Origin: Anaeropeptidivorans aminofermentans
GTDB taxonomy: Bacteria; Bacillota; Clostridia; Lachnospirales; UBA5962
Assembly: GCF_940670685.1 (NCBI RefSeq)
Contig: NZ_OW711693.1
Coordinates: forward strand, 2,108,001-2,172,000
Length of the DNA stretch: 64,000 nucleotides
Reading direction: 5' to 3'
Below are positions 25,656-34,511 of the stretch, in pieces. The stretch's first letter is position 1. Each line of letters opens with the position of its first letter. Made by a program: the position numbers and the translations under genes. Below the pieces are notes generated by a model, which worked only from the letters and a program-made list of their open reading frames with translations, was not told where the DNA came from and searched no databases.

Positions 25656-27364
25656 GAAAAATAATGCATTATATTTATCCTTATCGTTTTTTTATCTGTA
25701 TTCAGTTTATCATTAAGTTTATCGGAACAGTTACGGACCTTCTGCTTCCATGGCTTTTGTCCTATATAATTGATGATGTCGTTCCTTTAAAAGACCTTAA
25801 AAAGGTCTATTTATACGGAGGATTAATGGTTTTTTTCGCTATCGTCACCATTACCTTTAATATTATAGCAAACCGTATGGCCATAAAAACAGCAAGAAAT
25901 TTTACAAAAGCCCTCCGCCATGATTTATTTGAGAAGGTCTCTTATCTTTCCAGCCATCAGGCGGATATCTTTACCAATCCTTCTTTGATTTCAAGGCTTA
26001 CAAGCGATACTTACAATGTTCATCAGATGATTGACAGAATGCAAAGGCTCGGCATACGCGCCCCTATCCTTCTTCTGGGTGGAATCGCCATTACTCTTAC
26101 GCTGGAACCGGTGCTTACGCTGATTTTGATTTGTATCTTGCCTTTACTTGCCATTATCGTCGTTTTTCTTTCAAGAAAGGGCGTTAAGCTTTATACTGCG
26201 GCCCAGACAGCCCTTGACAATCTTGTTCGGAAGGTTCAGGAAAATATGACGGGAATAAGGGTAATTAAAGCCCTTTCAAAGCTTGAATACGAAAAAGAAA
26301 GATTCGACGATATCAATAAAGAAGTGGTTCAAAACGATCAAAGAGCAGGAACATTAATGGCCCTTACGAATCCTTCCATGAATCTTCTGCTTAATATTGG
26401 TCTTACGGCCGTTGTGGTAGTCGGGGCCCACAGGGTTAATGCAGGCTTTACCCAGCCCGGAAAAATAATTGCTTTTTTAAGCTATTTTGCAATTATCTTA
26501 AATGCCCTTATGATGGTTACCCGTTTATTTGTTATGTACTCCAAAGGGGTTGCAAGCGCCAACCGTATTGCTTTGGTTCTTGATGCACCAGAGGATATGG
26601 AGGTATTGCCCTCTGAAAATGAAGCAATCAAAAGTCCTTATCATATTGAATTTCGAAATGTAAGCTTTTCTTATAATAAAACTCAAAACAATTTAACAAA
26701 TATCAGCTTTACTCTTGAAAAAGGCCAGACTCTTGGGATTATAGGGGCAACGGGAAGCGGCAAATCCACTGTTTTAAATCTGCTTTTAAGATTTTACGAT
26801 ACAGATGCCGGAGAAATTTTTATAAACGGCAAAGACATCCGAACGATTCCTTATGAAACTTTACATACACAATTTGGTGTAGTCTTTCAAAACGATTTTC
26901 TTTTTGCAGATACAATTCGTGAAAACATTGATTTCGGCCGTTCTTTAAAAGATACGGGAATTAAAGAGGCCATTGATGACGCTCAGGCCGGTTTTATTTA
27001 TGAAAAACCGGGGAACTTTACTTATAAGCTTACGGTAAAAGGCGCAAATTTAAGCGGCGGTCAAAAGCAGCGTATTCTTATTGCCCGGGCTCTTGCGGCA
27101 AACCCTGAAATACTTCTGCTGGATGACTCCACAAGCGCCCTGGACTACCTCACAGATGCTGCCCTTCGTAAAGCATTGAGAGAAAATTTCAGCGATACAA
27201 CGACGATTATCGTTGCCCAGCGGATCAGCTCTATTATGAATGCCGACCATATTATGATGCTTGAAGACGGAGAAATCATAGGCTTCGGAACCCATGAAGA
27301 GCTTCTTGATTCCTGTGAAAGCTATAACGAAATTTACAATACTCAAATGGGGGAAATATCATAA
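25652..27364 (+). CDS. ABC exporter half-transporter, subunit 1 (degenerate ATP site)
   Basis: A 570-residue ABC exporter with an N-terminal six-helix membrane domain and a C-terminal nucleotide-binding domain. Walker A is GATGSGKST, the signature LSGGQKQR is canonical, but Walker B ends LLLDDSTSALD, with Asp in place of the catalytic Glu. This is the pattern of the non-catalytic subunit in heterodimeric multidrug exporters such as LmrC, BmrC and TM287. The partner encoded downstream has the complementary defect. It overlaps marR by four bases. Drug export under MarR control is the likely role; the substrate is unknown. Confidence 0.93.
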   Translation: MRKIMHYIYPYRFFICIQFIIKFIGTVTDLLLPWLLSYIIDDVVPLKDLKKVYLYGGLMVFFAIVTITFNIIANRMAIKTARNFTKALRHDLFEKVSYLSSHQADIFTNPSLISRLTSDTYNVHQMIDRMQRLGIRAPILLLGGIAITLTLEPVLTLILICILPLLAIIVVFLSRKGVKLYTAAQTALDNLVRKVQENMTGIRVIKALSKLEYEKERFDDINKEVVQNDQRAGTLMALTNPSMNLLLNIGLTAVVVVGAHRVNAGFTQPGKIIAFLSYFAIILNALMMVTRLFVMYSKGVASANRIALVLDAPEDMEVLPSENEAIKSPYHIEFRNVSFSYNKTQNNLTNISFTLEKGQTLGIIGATGSGKSTVLNLLLRFYDTDAGEIFINGKDIRTIPYETLHTQFGVVFQNDFLFADTIRENIDFGRSLKDTGIKEAIDDAQAGFIYEKPGNFTYKLTVKGANLSGGQKQRILIARALAANPEILLLDDSTSALDYLTDAALRKALRENFSDTTTIIVAQRISSIMNADHIMMLEDGEIIGFGTHEELLDSCESYNEIYNTQMGEIS

Positions 27365-27461
27365 ATAAACTTAAAAAATCAAGTTTATTTACCATAGATT
27401 TAAGGAAAACTTATTACATTTTAAAATAAAAAACTTATTTAGAATTGTAATAAGTATACTT
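27362..27461. repeat. Family 4 double-hairpin between ABC genes
   Basis: Two adjacent palindromes, AAATAAACTT...AAGTTTATTT and AACTTATTACATT... with AATTGTAATAAGT, occupy the 117 bp between the two subunits of one exporter. They match the arrangement at 14309-14414. Because both genes should be co-transcribed, these hairpins lie in the message and could influence its processing or relative expression. Confidence 0.6.
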
Positions 27462-27481
27462 AAAAAGGGGGACATAATATA

Positions 27482-29284
27482 ATGCCGTTTTTAACGAGCA
27501 AAACTGAAAATCGGGATTTTAAACAGAAGGACACAAAAATTAATTCAAAAAAGACTTATTTAATTCTTAGGCTTTGGAAATATATGTATGAATATAAATG
27601 GCTGTTGTTTATTGCTGCTGTTTTATCTATTGGAAGCAATTTATTTGCATTAATCGGCCCTGCCCTTTCAGGCTATGCCGTTGACGCTATCGTTCCGGGA
27701 GTGGGTAAAGTTGATTTTCCAAAAGTATACTATTATGCTTTATTGATGCTTCTCTTTTATATCGCCTCTGCGGTTATGACATATTTTTTATCAAGGATTA
27801 TGATAAAATTAAGCCGAAGCGTTGTATACAAAATGAGAAAAGATGTATTCAACAGACTTGTAACCTTGCCTGTGGGCTTTTTTGACAGGCGCCAGACAGG
27901 AGATATTATAAGTATTATTTCTTATGATATTGATACCATTAACACCTCTTTATCCAATGACCTTCTTCAGGTACTTACAAGTATCATTACTGTTGTAGGC
28001 TCTTTTGTAATGATGCTTTCTATTTCAAAAAAGCTTATTTTGGTTTTTGCTTTTACGGTACCGGCTTCTATTCTCTTTACACGGTATAGGACCAAGAAGG
28101 TACGGCCCCTTTTTCGCATCCGTTCTTCAAAGCTTGGAGAATTAAACGGTTTCATTGAGGAAATGACAGGGGGCAGAAAAACCATTAAAGCCTATCATCA
28201 GGAAAAAACAATATTAGACCGTTTTGATGAAAAAAATACCCACGCCGTAGATGCATATTTTAAAGCCGATTATTATAGCAGCATGACGGGACCTTCCATG
28301 AATTTTATTAATAATCTTTCCCTTGCCCTTATCAGTATTTTCGGCTCTATCCTTTACATGGCAGGAAGCCTGTCTTTAGGAAATATTTCGTCCTTCGTTT
28401 TATATTCCAGGAAATTTTCCGGTCCTATTAATGAATTCGCAAATATCATCGGGGAACTGCAGTCTTCCTTTGCCGCTGCCGAGAGGGTTTTTCGCCTGAT
28501 TGACGAGCCTGCTGAACCTGCAGATACGGAAAACGCCGTTACCCTTACGGATATTTTCGGAAATGTGAAATTTGAAAATGTTTCCTTCGGCTATGAAAAG
28601 GGAAAAGAAATTCTCCATAAATTAAATTTAGATGCACCCAAAGGCTCTGTCATCGCCATTGTAGGCCCTACCGGCGCCGGAAAAACAACTATAATCAATC
28701 TCCTAATGCGATTTTATGACGTCGATTCAGGTAAAATTTCAATTGACGGGTTGGATATAAAAAAGGTCACAAGAGAAAGCCTAAGAAAGGCTTACACGAT
28801 GGTCTTGCAGGATACATGGCTTTTTCATGGAACTATTTTTGAAAACATTGCCTACGGAAAGGAAAACGTTACCCTTGATGAAGTAATAAACGCAGCTAAG
28901 GCCGCAAAAATACATAATTACATCATGTCGCTTCCAAAGGGCTATGATACGATATTAAGCGATAACGGCGTAAATATTTCAAAGGGCCAGAAGCAGCTAC
29001 TTACAATTGCAAGGGCAATGCTTTTGGATTCAAAAATGCTTATTTTAGACGAAGCAACCTCAAACGTAGATACCCAGACCGAGCACCGCATTCAGGACGC
29101 AATGCTTAAGCTTATGAAAAACCGCACATGCTTTGTAATTGCCCACCGCCTGTCAACGATTAAAAACGCCGATACGATTTTAGTTGTAAGAGAAGGTAAT
29201 ATTGTGGAACAAGGCACCCATTCGGAGCTTATGAGAAGCAGAGGCTTTTATTATGATTTATATCATTCTCAATACGTGCTCTAA
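27482..29284 (+). CDS. ABC exporter half-transporter, subunit 2 (catalytic)
   Basis: A 600-residue ABC exporter half-transporter with a membrane domain of six helices and a C-terminal ATPase. Walker A is GPTGAGKTT and Walker B MLILDEATSNVDT keeps the catalytic Glu, but the signature reads ISKGQKQL instead of LSGGQ. Together with subunit 1 this gives one competent site (this Walker B with subunit 1's LSGGQ) and one degenerate site, as in LmrCD, BmrCD and TM287/288. The start ATG is at 27482, behind AAAAGGGGGAC. It is the last gene of the marR operon. Confidence 0.93.
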   Translation: MPFLTSKTENRDFKQKDTKINSKKTYLILRLWKYMYEYKWLLFIAAVLSIGSNLFALIGPALSGYAVDAIVPGVGKVDFPKVYYYALLMLLFYIASAVMTYFLSRIMIKLSRSVVYKMRKDVFNRLVTLPVGFFDRRQTGDIISIISYDIDTINTSLSNDLLQVLTSIITVVGSFVMMLSISKKLILVFAFTVPASILFTRYRTKKVRPLFRIRSSKLGELNGFIEEMTGGRKTIKAYHQEKTILDRFDEKNTHAVDAYFKADYYSSMTGPSMNFINNLSLALISIFGSILYMAGSLSLGNISSFVLYSRKFSGPINEFANIIGELQSSFAAAERVFRLIDEPAEPADTENAVTLTDIFGNVKFENVSFGYEKGKEILHKLNLDAPKGSVIAIVGPTGAGKTTIINLLMRFYDVDSGKISIDGLDIKKVTRESLRKAYTMVLQDTWLFHGTIFENIAYGKENVTLDEVINAAKAAKIHNYIMSLPKGYDTILSDNGVNISKGQKQLLTIARAMLLDSKMLILDEATSNVDTQTEHRIQDAMLKLMKNRTCFVIAHRLSTIKNADTILVVREGNIVEQGTHSELMRSRGFYYDLYHSQYVL

Positions 29285-29287
29285 TTT

Positions 29288-29425
29288 TATGGCAAATTTC
29301 TTATAGAGAAGTAACAAAAATCGATTCCCTTGAGACTCAAAAACACAGATTTTTTTCGGAAACCGTATTTTTTTAAGCCCTTGTGAATATATGCTTCACT
29401 ACTGTTTCACTTTAAACTTACTATA
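29288..29425 (+). repeat. Family 1 palindromic repeat after ABC operon
   Basis: A 138 bp copy, starting four bases after the exporter stop codon with TATGGCAAATTTC and ending AAACTTACTATA. It retains AGAAGTAACAAAAATCGATTC and CACTACTGTTTCAC. In this position it could act as the transcript 3' structure. Confidence 0.78.
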
Positions 29426-29509
29426 TTAATATACCTTTAATACATTTCCCACTCCTTTATAAAGTTTTGTAAAAAGCTTGATTAATATAGCATTAGCATA
29501 TAAACTATT

Positions 29510-29635
29510 TATAGCAAAACGAGATTAAGGTAGAAATAAAAACCTATTTTTCATTACGGCTTAAAATATAGAATCACTATTTTAAGCCATTCAAAATATA
29601 CGATTTTTGTTTCGCTAATGCATTGTTTTGCTATA
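29510..29635 (-). repeat. Family 3 palindromic repeat upstream of tgt
   Basis: A 126 bp element with ends TATAGCAAAAC and GTTTTGCTATA, and a central palindrome GGCTTAAAATA...TATTTTAAGCC. The reverse complement matches 37521-37650 closely, showing that both orientations occur. It ends 28 bp before the tgt start. Confidence 0.8.
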
Positions 29636-29663
29636 GGTAACTTTAATTAAATGGAGTGTTTAG

Positions 29664-30794
29664 ATGTATAAATTATTAAAAACCGAGGGAAGAGCAAAAA
29701 GAGGAGAGTTCCACACGGTCCACGGCGTAATTCAAACGCCGGTTTTTATGAATGTGGGTACTCTCGCTGCGATTAAAGGCGCTGTTTCCTCTATGGATTT
29801 AAAAGAAATAAAATGTCAGGTGGAATTGTCAAATACCTATCATCTTCATGTAAGGCCCGGAGACGAAGTTGTTAAAAAGCTTGGAGGCCTTCATAAGTTC
29901 ATGGTATGGGACAGGCCTATTTTAACCGATTCCGGCGGATTTCAGGTGTTTTCTTTAACCTCACTTAGAAAAATAAAAGAGGAAGGAGTCTATTTCAGCT
30001 CTCATCTTGACGGCAGGAAAATATTCATGGGGCCTGAAGAAAGCATGCAGATACAATCGAATTTAGCTTCAACCATTGCCATGGCCTTTGACGAATGCAT
30101 TCCGAATCCGGCGGAAAAGGATTATGTCCGTAACTCCGTAGAAAGAACCACCAGATGGCTTATAAGATGTAAAAATAAAATAGACGAGCTTAATTTAAGG
30201 GAAGATACCATTAATAAAAATCAAATGCTTTTCGGCATAAATCAAGGCGGTGTATATGAAGATATCCGCATAGAACATGCAAAAACGATTTCTGAGCTTG
30301 ATTTAGACGGCTATGCTGTCGGAGGCCTTGCAGTTGGCGAAACCCATGAGGAAATGTATCGGATTTTAGATGAGGTCGTTCCCTATTTGCCTCAGAATAA
30401 GCCTACTTACCTAATGGGTGTAGGAACCCCCGCAAATATTTTAGAAGCCGTTGAAAGAGGTATCGATTTCTTTGACTGTGTGCTGCCTGCAAGAAACGGA
30501 AGGCATGGAAACGTATACACCAATCAAGGCAAGTTAAACTTGTTTAACGCAAAATATGAGCTGGACGACAAGCCCATTGCCCATGACTGCAGCTGCCCTG
30601 TATGCAAAACATATTCAAGGGCATATATAAGGCATCTTTTTAAAGCTAAAGAAATGCTTGCCATGCGCCTTTGTGTCCTTCATAATCTTTACTTTTTCAA
30701 TAACATGATGGAAGAAATCCGTGAAAGCCTTGATAAGGGTGAATTTTCTTCCTATAAAAAAATGCGTCTTCAGGGCTTTAAGGAGAACCCATAA
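29664..30794 (+). CDS. tgt: Queuine tRNA-ribosyltransferase
   Basis: Tgt exchanges guanine-34 for the queuosine precursor preQ1 in tRNAs with GUN anticodons (Tyr, His, Asn, Asp). The 376-residue product is full length. Seen are the substrate-binding LTDSGGFQVFSL, the second catalytic Asp in FDCVLPARNGRHG, GGLAVGE, and the C-terminal zinc site CSCPVCKTYSRAYIRHLF. The start ATG follows AATGGAGTG. It is followed 88 bp later by yajC, a common pair in bacteria. queA and the Sec genes that often accompany it are not in the window. The tRNA-Tyr(GUA) of this window is a predicted substrate. Confidence 0.97.
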   Translation: MYKLLKTEGRAKRGEFHTVHGVIQTPVFMNVGTLAAIKGAVSSMDLKEIKCQVELSNTYHLHVRPGDEVVKKLGGLHKFMVWDRPILTDSGGFQVFSLTSLRKIKEEGVYFSSHLDGRKIFMGPEESMQIQSNLASTIAMAFDECIPNPAEKDYVRNSVERTTRWLIRCKNKIDELNLREDTINKNQMLFGINQGGVYEDIRIEHAKTISELDLDGYAVGGLAVGETHEEMYRILDEVVPYLPQNKPTYLMGVGTPANILEAVERGIDFFDCVLPARNGRHGNVYTNQGKLNLFNAKYELDDKPIAHDCSCPVCKTYSRAYIRHLFKAKEMLAMRLCVLHNLYFFNNMMEEIRESLDKGEFSSYKKMRLQGFKENP

Positions 30795-30882
30795 TAAGCT
30801 TTGCTTGACTAGGCTTTATTTATCTAATATAATATTCTACAGTAATTTGAAGTTCAAATTTAAAATTTAAGGAGTTGTTGAA

Positions 30883-31305
30883 ATGGATTATCCTCAATTC
30901 ACAGTTTTCCTGTCTACGACTGATAAAACTGTAATATCAGGCGGCGGAGATACAAAAGCAGAAACGTCTGCAGGCACGGCTACAAATACTACCGCTCCAG
31001 CAAACGGAGGCATATTAGACATGGGTATGTGGATTGTCATATATGCAGTTCTTATAGGCGGATTATATTTCTTTATGAGCAGGCCTCAGAAAAAACGCGA
31101 AAAACAGCTGAAAGAGCTTCAAGCTTCAATCAAAGTCGGCGACAGCGTCGTAACTTCCGGCGGCTTTTACGGAAAAGTAGTCGATACTGCAGATGATTTA
31201 TATATTATCGAATTTGGAACAAATAAAGGCGTAAGAATCCCTGTAAATAAAGCAGAGGTATTTCCTTCAAAAGAAAAGGCAGCGCTTGACGAGAAATCAA
31301 ATTAA
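30883..31305 (+). CDS. yajC: Preprotein translocase subunit YajC
   Basis: YajC is a small single-span membrane protein associated with the SecDF part of the Sec translocase. The 140-residue product is somewhat longer than usual because of a 45-residue Gly/Thr/Ala-rich N-terminal stretch (about residues 19-42) before the membrane helix MWIVIYAVLIGGLYFFM. The conserved RPQKKREK and the GDSVVTSGGFYGKV module follow. The start ATG has TTAAGGAGTTG before it. It is co-oriented with tgt and ends in a strong terminator, so secDF is not directly downstream here. Confidence 0.93.
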   Translation: MDYPQFTVFLSTTDKTVISGGGDTKAETSAGTATNTTAPANGGILDMGMWIVIYAVLIGGLYFFMSRPQKKREKQLKELQASIKVGDSVVTSGGFYGKVVDTADDLYIIEFGTNKGVRIPVNKAEVFPSKEKAALDEKSN

Positions 31306-31311
31306 TATTAA

Positions 31312-31352
31312 GGGTATACTGCAAAACTTATTTTGCAATATACCCTTTTTTA
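31312..31352 (+). terminator. Terminator after tgt-yajC
   Basis: GGGTATACTGCAAAA pairs with TTTTGCAATATACCC with one bulge and is followed by TTTTTTA. It ends the tgt-yajC transcript. Confidence 0.88.
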
Positions 31353-31436
31353 TTAAATCTCTAAATGAATTTAAGCAAAGTATAGCAAAATAATTTAATT
31401 ACAGTAACGAAAACCAAAAATTTTGTATGCTAAAAA

Positions 31437-31462
31437 CTGCCTTTTAAAAGGCAGCTTTTTAT
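31437..31462 (-). terminator. Terminator after pxpC
   Basis: On the minus strand AAAGCTGCCTTTT pairs with AAAAGGCAGTTTTT, directly beyond the pxpC stop. It faces the yajC terminator, so the two convergent units are well separated. Confidence 0.82.
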
Positions 31463-31465
31463 TTT

Positions 31466-32500
31466 TTATTTGATTTGTTCTGTTATCGTAATAAAGTAAG
31501 CTTTATTATTTATCGTTAAATTATATTGCTTTGCCTTTGCAGAAAATATTTCTTTTTCTTCTGTTTTATCTATAATACTTCTTCTTAAAAGCATCTCCTG
31601 CTCTTTGAATAACCTTTGGCCGTCCTCAACGGTTATTGCAACAAAATTAAAGCTGTCCCCTTCTTTTGCCTGAGCTATCTTATATAAATCTGCTGTTGCC
31701 ACAACCCCTATTTTAGCATACCCTCCTGCCGTCTGCCTGTCAGCCATGAGTATTATAGGCTTTCCGCTTCCCGGGATTTGTATGCTTCCCATGGATATGC
31801 CGTCGGATATGATGTCGCTGCCCTTTTTGCTTTCTATCTTATCGCCTTCAAGCCTGTAGCCCATTCTGTCAAACTGCCCGCTTACAGTATAAGCACTGTT
31901 TAGGAAGGTACTTATACCCTTTTCAGTAAAATAATCCGCCTGTGGCCCCAGTATTACTCTTATGCTTTGAGCGCTTTTATATTCAGGAATTGCTTCTTCT
32001 GAAAGCTTCTTAAAAGAAAATTCATTGTTCCATTCTCCAAGGTCTATGGTATCACCCTGAGAAAGCTTTTTTCCGTTTATGCCGCCTATTCCAGCTTTTA
32101 TATCGGTTGACCTGCTTCCCATAATAGGTTCGGTATTAATCCCGCCGCCAAAGGAAATATAGCTTCTTGCACCTGATTTAAGGCCTTTAAAGCTTAATAC
32201 AGAGCTTTTTTTAACAGGAATGCTTTCCCACATAGGAACGATTTTTCCGTCAATTGCCGGCGTTAAATCTCCTCCCGTAATAGCTATGGAGGAATCTAGC
32301 AAAAATTCAATTTCCGGTCCTAAAAGAGATACTTCTAAAACAGCTGCGTCCAAAGGATTTCCCAAAAGCAAATTAGCTGCCTTATAAGCGTAAGAATCCA
32401 TAACGCCGCAGGCCGATACACCGAATTGCTGAAAGCCATACCTTCCCATATCCTGAATAGTCGTAAAGAATCCCGGGGTTAGTATTTTTATTCTGCCCAT
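31466..32500 (-). CDS. pxpC: 5-oxoprolinase subunit PxpC
   Basis: PxpC (formerly KipA/YbgK) works with PxpA and PxpB in ATP-dependent opening of 5-oxoproline (pyroglutamate) to glutamate. I chose ATG at 32500 (MGRIKILTPGFFTTIQDMG), which follows GGAGGAG and the pxpB stop by one base, rather than the frame's first ATG at 32536. The 344-residue carboxyltransferase-domain protein shows the family features TIQDMGRYGFQQFGV, GPQADYF and the C-terminal half with GKPIILMADRQTAGGYAKIG. It is probably translationally coupled to pxpB. Confidence 0.94.
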   Translation of the reverse strand: MGRIKILTPGFFTTIQDMGRYGFQQFGVSACGVMDSYAYKAANLLLGNPLDAAVLEVSLLGPEIEFLLDSSIAITGGDLTPAIDGKIVPMWESIPVKKSSVLSFKGLKSGARSYISFGGGINTEPIMGSRSTDIKAGIGGINGKKLSQGDTIDLGEWNNEFSFKKLSEEAIPEYKSAQSIRVILGPQADYFTEKGISTFLNSAYTVSGQFDRMGYRLEGDKIESKKGSDIISDGISMGSIQIPGSGKPIILMADRQTAGGYAKIGVVATADLYKIAQAKEGDSFNFVAITVEDGQRLFKEQEMLLRRSIIDKTEEKEIFSAKAKQYNLTINNKAYFITITEQIK

Positions 32501-32501
32501 A

Positions 32502-33236
32502 TTATTTCTCCTCCAAAGGATAGTACCTGTATTCATAATTGCCTTTTTTCACGGCTTCATCTATTTCTTCATACTCTTTAAGACAAATAGGTACAAACTT
32601 TATATAGTCCCCCGATCTCTGTATAATGGGCGGTTTTCTTAAATGATTATAAATTTCTATGGGGGTTTTCCCAATAAGCCGCCAGCCTCCCGGGCTATCT
32701 ACAGAATATATCCCCGTCTGCATTCCTGCAATTCCTACGGAGCCTTTTTCTATTTTCTGCCTGGGTACCTCAAGCCTTGGGCTTTCAAGCCTTTCGTCCA
32801 TTCCTCCCAAATAAGAAAATCCCGGGGTAAAGCCAAGCATATAAATCAGATACAGCTTACTGGAATGGATTTTTATGACTTCGTCTTCCGTAAGACCCGA
32901 ATGGGAAGAAACATATCCCATATCCGGTCCTTTTTCCCCTCCGTAAAGAACGGGAACCTCAAGAACATTCGGAGGAGGAAGCTTGAAATCCGACAGGGTA
33001 TTTTCAATTGCTTCCAGCTCTTTTTTTATAGTCTCATAGGATATTTTTAAAGAATCATATTCTATAAGTAAGGACCTGTATGTAGGAACAAACGATATTA
33101 CACCTTCAATATTACGGCTTTCAACAGCAAAAAACATAGCTCTTACTTTCTGGTTTATTTCGGGACATATTGCATTGCCAAATTCAATCACTATGCCTTT
33201 ATCCCCTGAGGGAAGATATTTAGCGCTGCTATACAT
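32502..33236 (-). CDS. pxpB: 5-oxoprolinase subunit PxpB
   Basis: PxpB (formerly KipI/YbgJ) is the second subunit of the bacterial 5-oxoprolinase. ATG at 33236 (MYSSAKYLPSGDKGIVIEFG) lies five bases after AGGAGGT, better placed than the GTG two codons upstream. The product has 244 residues. Family features include YRSLLIEYD, YLIYMLGFTPGFSYLGGM and GGWRLIGKTP near the C-terminus. In B. subtilis the homologue was first studied as an inhibitor of sporulation kinase KinA, but the complete pxpABC set here points to the metabolic role. Confidence 0.95.
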   Translation of the reverse strand: MYSSAKYLPSGDKGIVIEFGNAICPEINQKVRAMFFAVESRNIEGVISFVPTYRSLLIEYDSLKISYETIKKELEAIENTLSDFKLPPPNVLEVPVLYGGEKGPDMGYVSSHSGLTEDEVIKIHSSKLYLIYMLGFTPGFSYLGGMDERLESPRLEVPRQKIEKGSVGIAGMQTGIYSVDSPGGWRLIGKTPIEIYNHLRKPPIIQRSGDYIKFVPICLKEYEEIDEAVKKGNYEYRYYPLEEK

Positions 33237-33288
33237 AAGCACCTCCTGAACTTAAAAAATCGTTTTATAGCAATTTAACTTTGGGTTA

Positions 33289-33423
33289 GAGTAAACTTGT
33301 TACAAAGAAGTAACAAAAACCGATTCATTAAAGACTTAAAAACATAGATTTCCTTCGGAAACAATATTTTTAAGTCTACATGAATATACCGTTTTGCTAC
33401 TGTTTCACTTTAAATTTACTATA
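33289..33423 (+). repeat. Family 1 palindromic repeat inside pxp cluster
   Basis: A 135 bp copy separates pxpA from pxpB. The landmarks AAAGAAGTAACAAAAACC, GATTTCCTTCGGAAAC and TTTGCTACTGTTTCAC precede the AAATTTACTATA end. Because pxpABC is expected to be one operon, the repeat probably lies within the transcript. Confidence 0.8.
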
Positions 33424-33455
33424 TTTAATTAAACTGCTGTAATGTTAATTTTAAT

Positions 33456-34217
33456 TTAATTTTTCAAATTACATACGGAAGTATTATTTAACTCCAGGCC
33501 TTTTCTAATGGCCTTTACAAACTCCAGGGCCTCCGGCGTATCTCCGTGGACGCATATGGTGTCTGCTTTTATACTGATTTCTTCTCCCGTTATGGCCTTT
33601 ACTCTTCCTTCATTAACCATTTTTAAGATACGATTTACGCATTCCTCAACAGAATGGATAACGGAACCTTCTATTTTTCGGGATACAAGGCTTCCGTCGG
33701 AATTATAGGCCCTGTCGGCAAAAACTTCACTTGCTGCTCTAAGGCCCGTATCCTCGGCGGCTTTTATAAGCTCGCTTCCTGAAAGCCCCATAAGAATAAT
33801 GTCTTTATCTATTTCATAAACAGCTTTTGCTATGGCCTTTGCAAGGCCATAATCAGCGGCCGCCATATTATAAAGGGCGCCATGGGGCTTCACATGCTGT
33901 ATTTTTATTCCGTATTGAAAACAAAAGCCCATCAAAGCGCCTATTTGATATTTTGTATAGGCCTTTGCTTCTTCTTTGGATATGCTCATATTCCTCCTGC
34001 CAAAGCCCATTAAATCCATGTACCCAGGGTGGGCCCCAATGGCAGTATCATGCGCTATGCAAAGCTTCACAGCCTTTTCCATTACGAGAGGGTCCCCGCC
34101 GTGAAAGCCGCAGCCTATATTGGCCGAGCTTATAAAGGGAATTATTTTTTCGTCATCTCCTATCCTATACGCCCCAAAGCTTTCTCCTAAATCACAGTTT
34201 AAATCTATTTTCTTCAA
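33456..34217 (-). CDS. pxpA: 5-oxoprolinase subunit PxpA (LamB/YcsF family)
   Basis: PxpA is the 5-oxoproline-hydrolysing subunit. The best start is TTG at 34217 ([15 protein letters not shown]), seven bases after AAGGAGG; the upstream ATG at 34241 has no such site. This gives 253 residues, the normal family length. The family's conserved metal- and substrate-site stretches are [10 protein letters not shown] at the N-terminus, [12 protein letters not shown] and IGAHPGYMD, and [10 protein letters not shown] is represented by [10 protein letters not shown] near the C-terminus. It heads the pxpA-(repeat)-pxpB-pxpC cluster. No associated permease gene is in the cluster. Confidence 0.95.
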   Translation of the reverse strand: MKKIDLNCDLGESFGAYRIGDDEKIIPFISSANIGCGFHGGDPLVMEKAVKLCIAHDTAIGAHPGYMDLMGFGRRNMSISKEEAKAYTKYQIGALMGFCFQYGIKIQHVKPHGALYNMAAADYGLAKAIAKAVYEIDKDIILMGLSGSELIKAAEDTGLRAASEVFADRAYNSDGSLVSRKIEGSVIHSVEECVNRILKMVNEGRVKAITGEEISIKADTICVHGDTPEALEFVKAIRKGLELNNTSVCNLKN

Positions 34218-34324
34218 ATTGATTCCTCCTTGGGTTTGCATTGTTTTTATTTTAAATCCTTATCTATAAAATATCAACGTCATAATTCCTTTTTTATTTT
34301 TACAGTAAATTTCTTTCAAAGAAG

Positions 34325-34430
34325 TATAGTCAATTTGCTCTTATTCCAAAGTGAATATTTGGATTGAAATGGCTTAAAATAAGAGAAAAGTAAATTGACA
34401 ATAATACTGTTTCATATTAAATCAAGTATA
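34325..34430 (+). repeat. Family 2 repeat between aminopeptidase and pxpA
   Basis: The most symmetric family 2 copy, 106 bp: TATAGTCAATTTGCTCTTATTCC at the left, then an inner GGCTTAAAATAAGAG and AAAGTAAATTGACA arm, ending TTTCATATTAAATCAAGTATA. The ends resemble those of families 1 and 3. Confidence 0.75.
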
Positions 34431-34464
34431 GTAAAAATCTATTCACTATAGGTAATATATCAAC

Positions 34465-34492
34465 AAAACCGGTATGAAATCATACCGGTTTT
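34465..34492 (-). terminator. Terminator after leucyl aminopeptidase gene
   Basis: AAAACCGGTATG pairs perfectly with CATACCGGTTTT around AAAT. It lies about 20 bp beyond the aminopeptidase stop codon. Confidence 0.85.
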
Positions 34493-34511
34493 AAAATTTT
34501 ATTTATTGATA

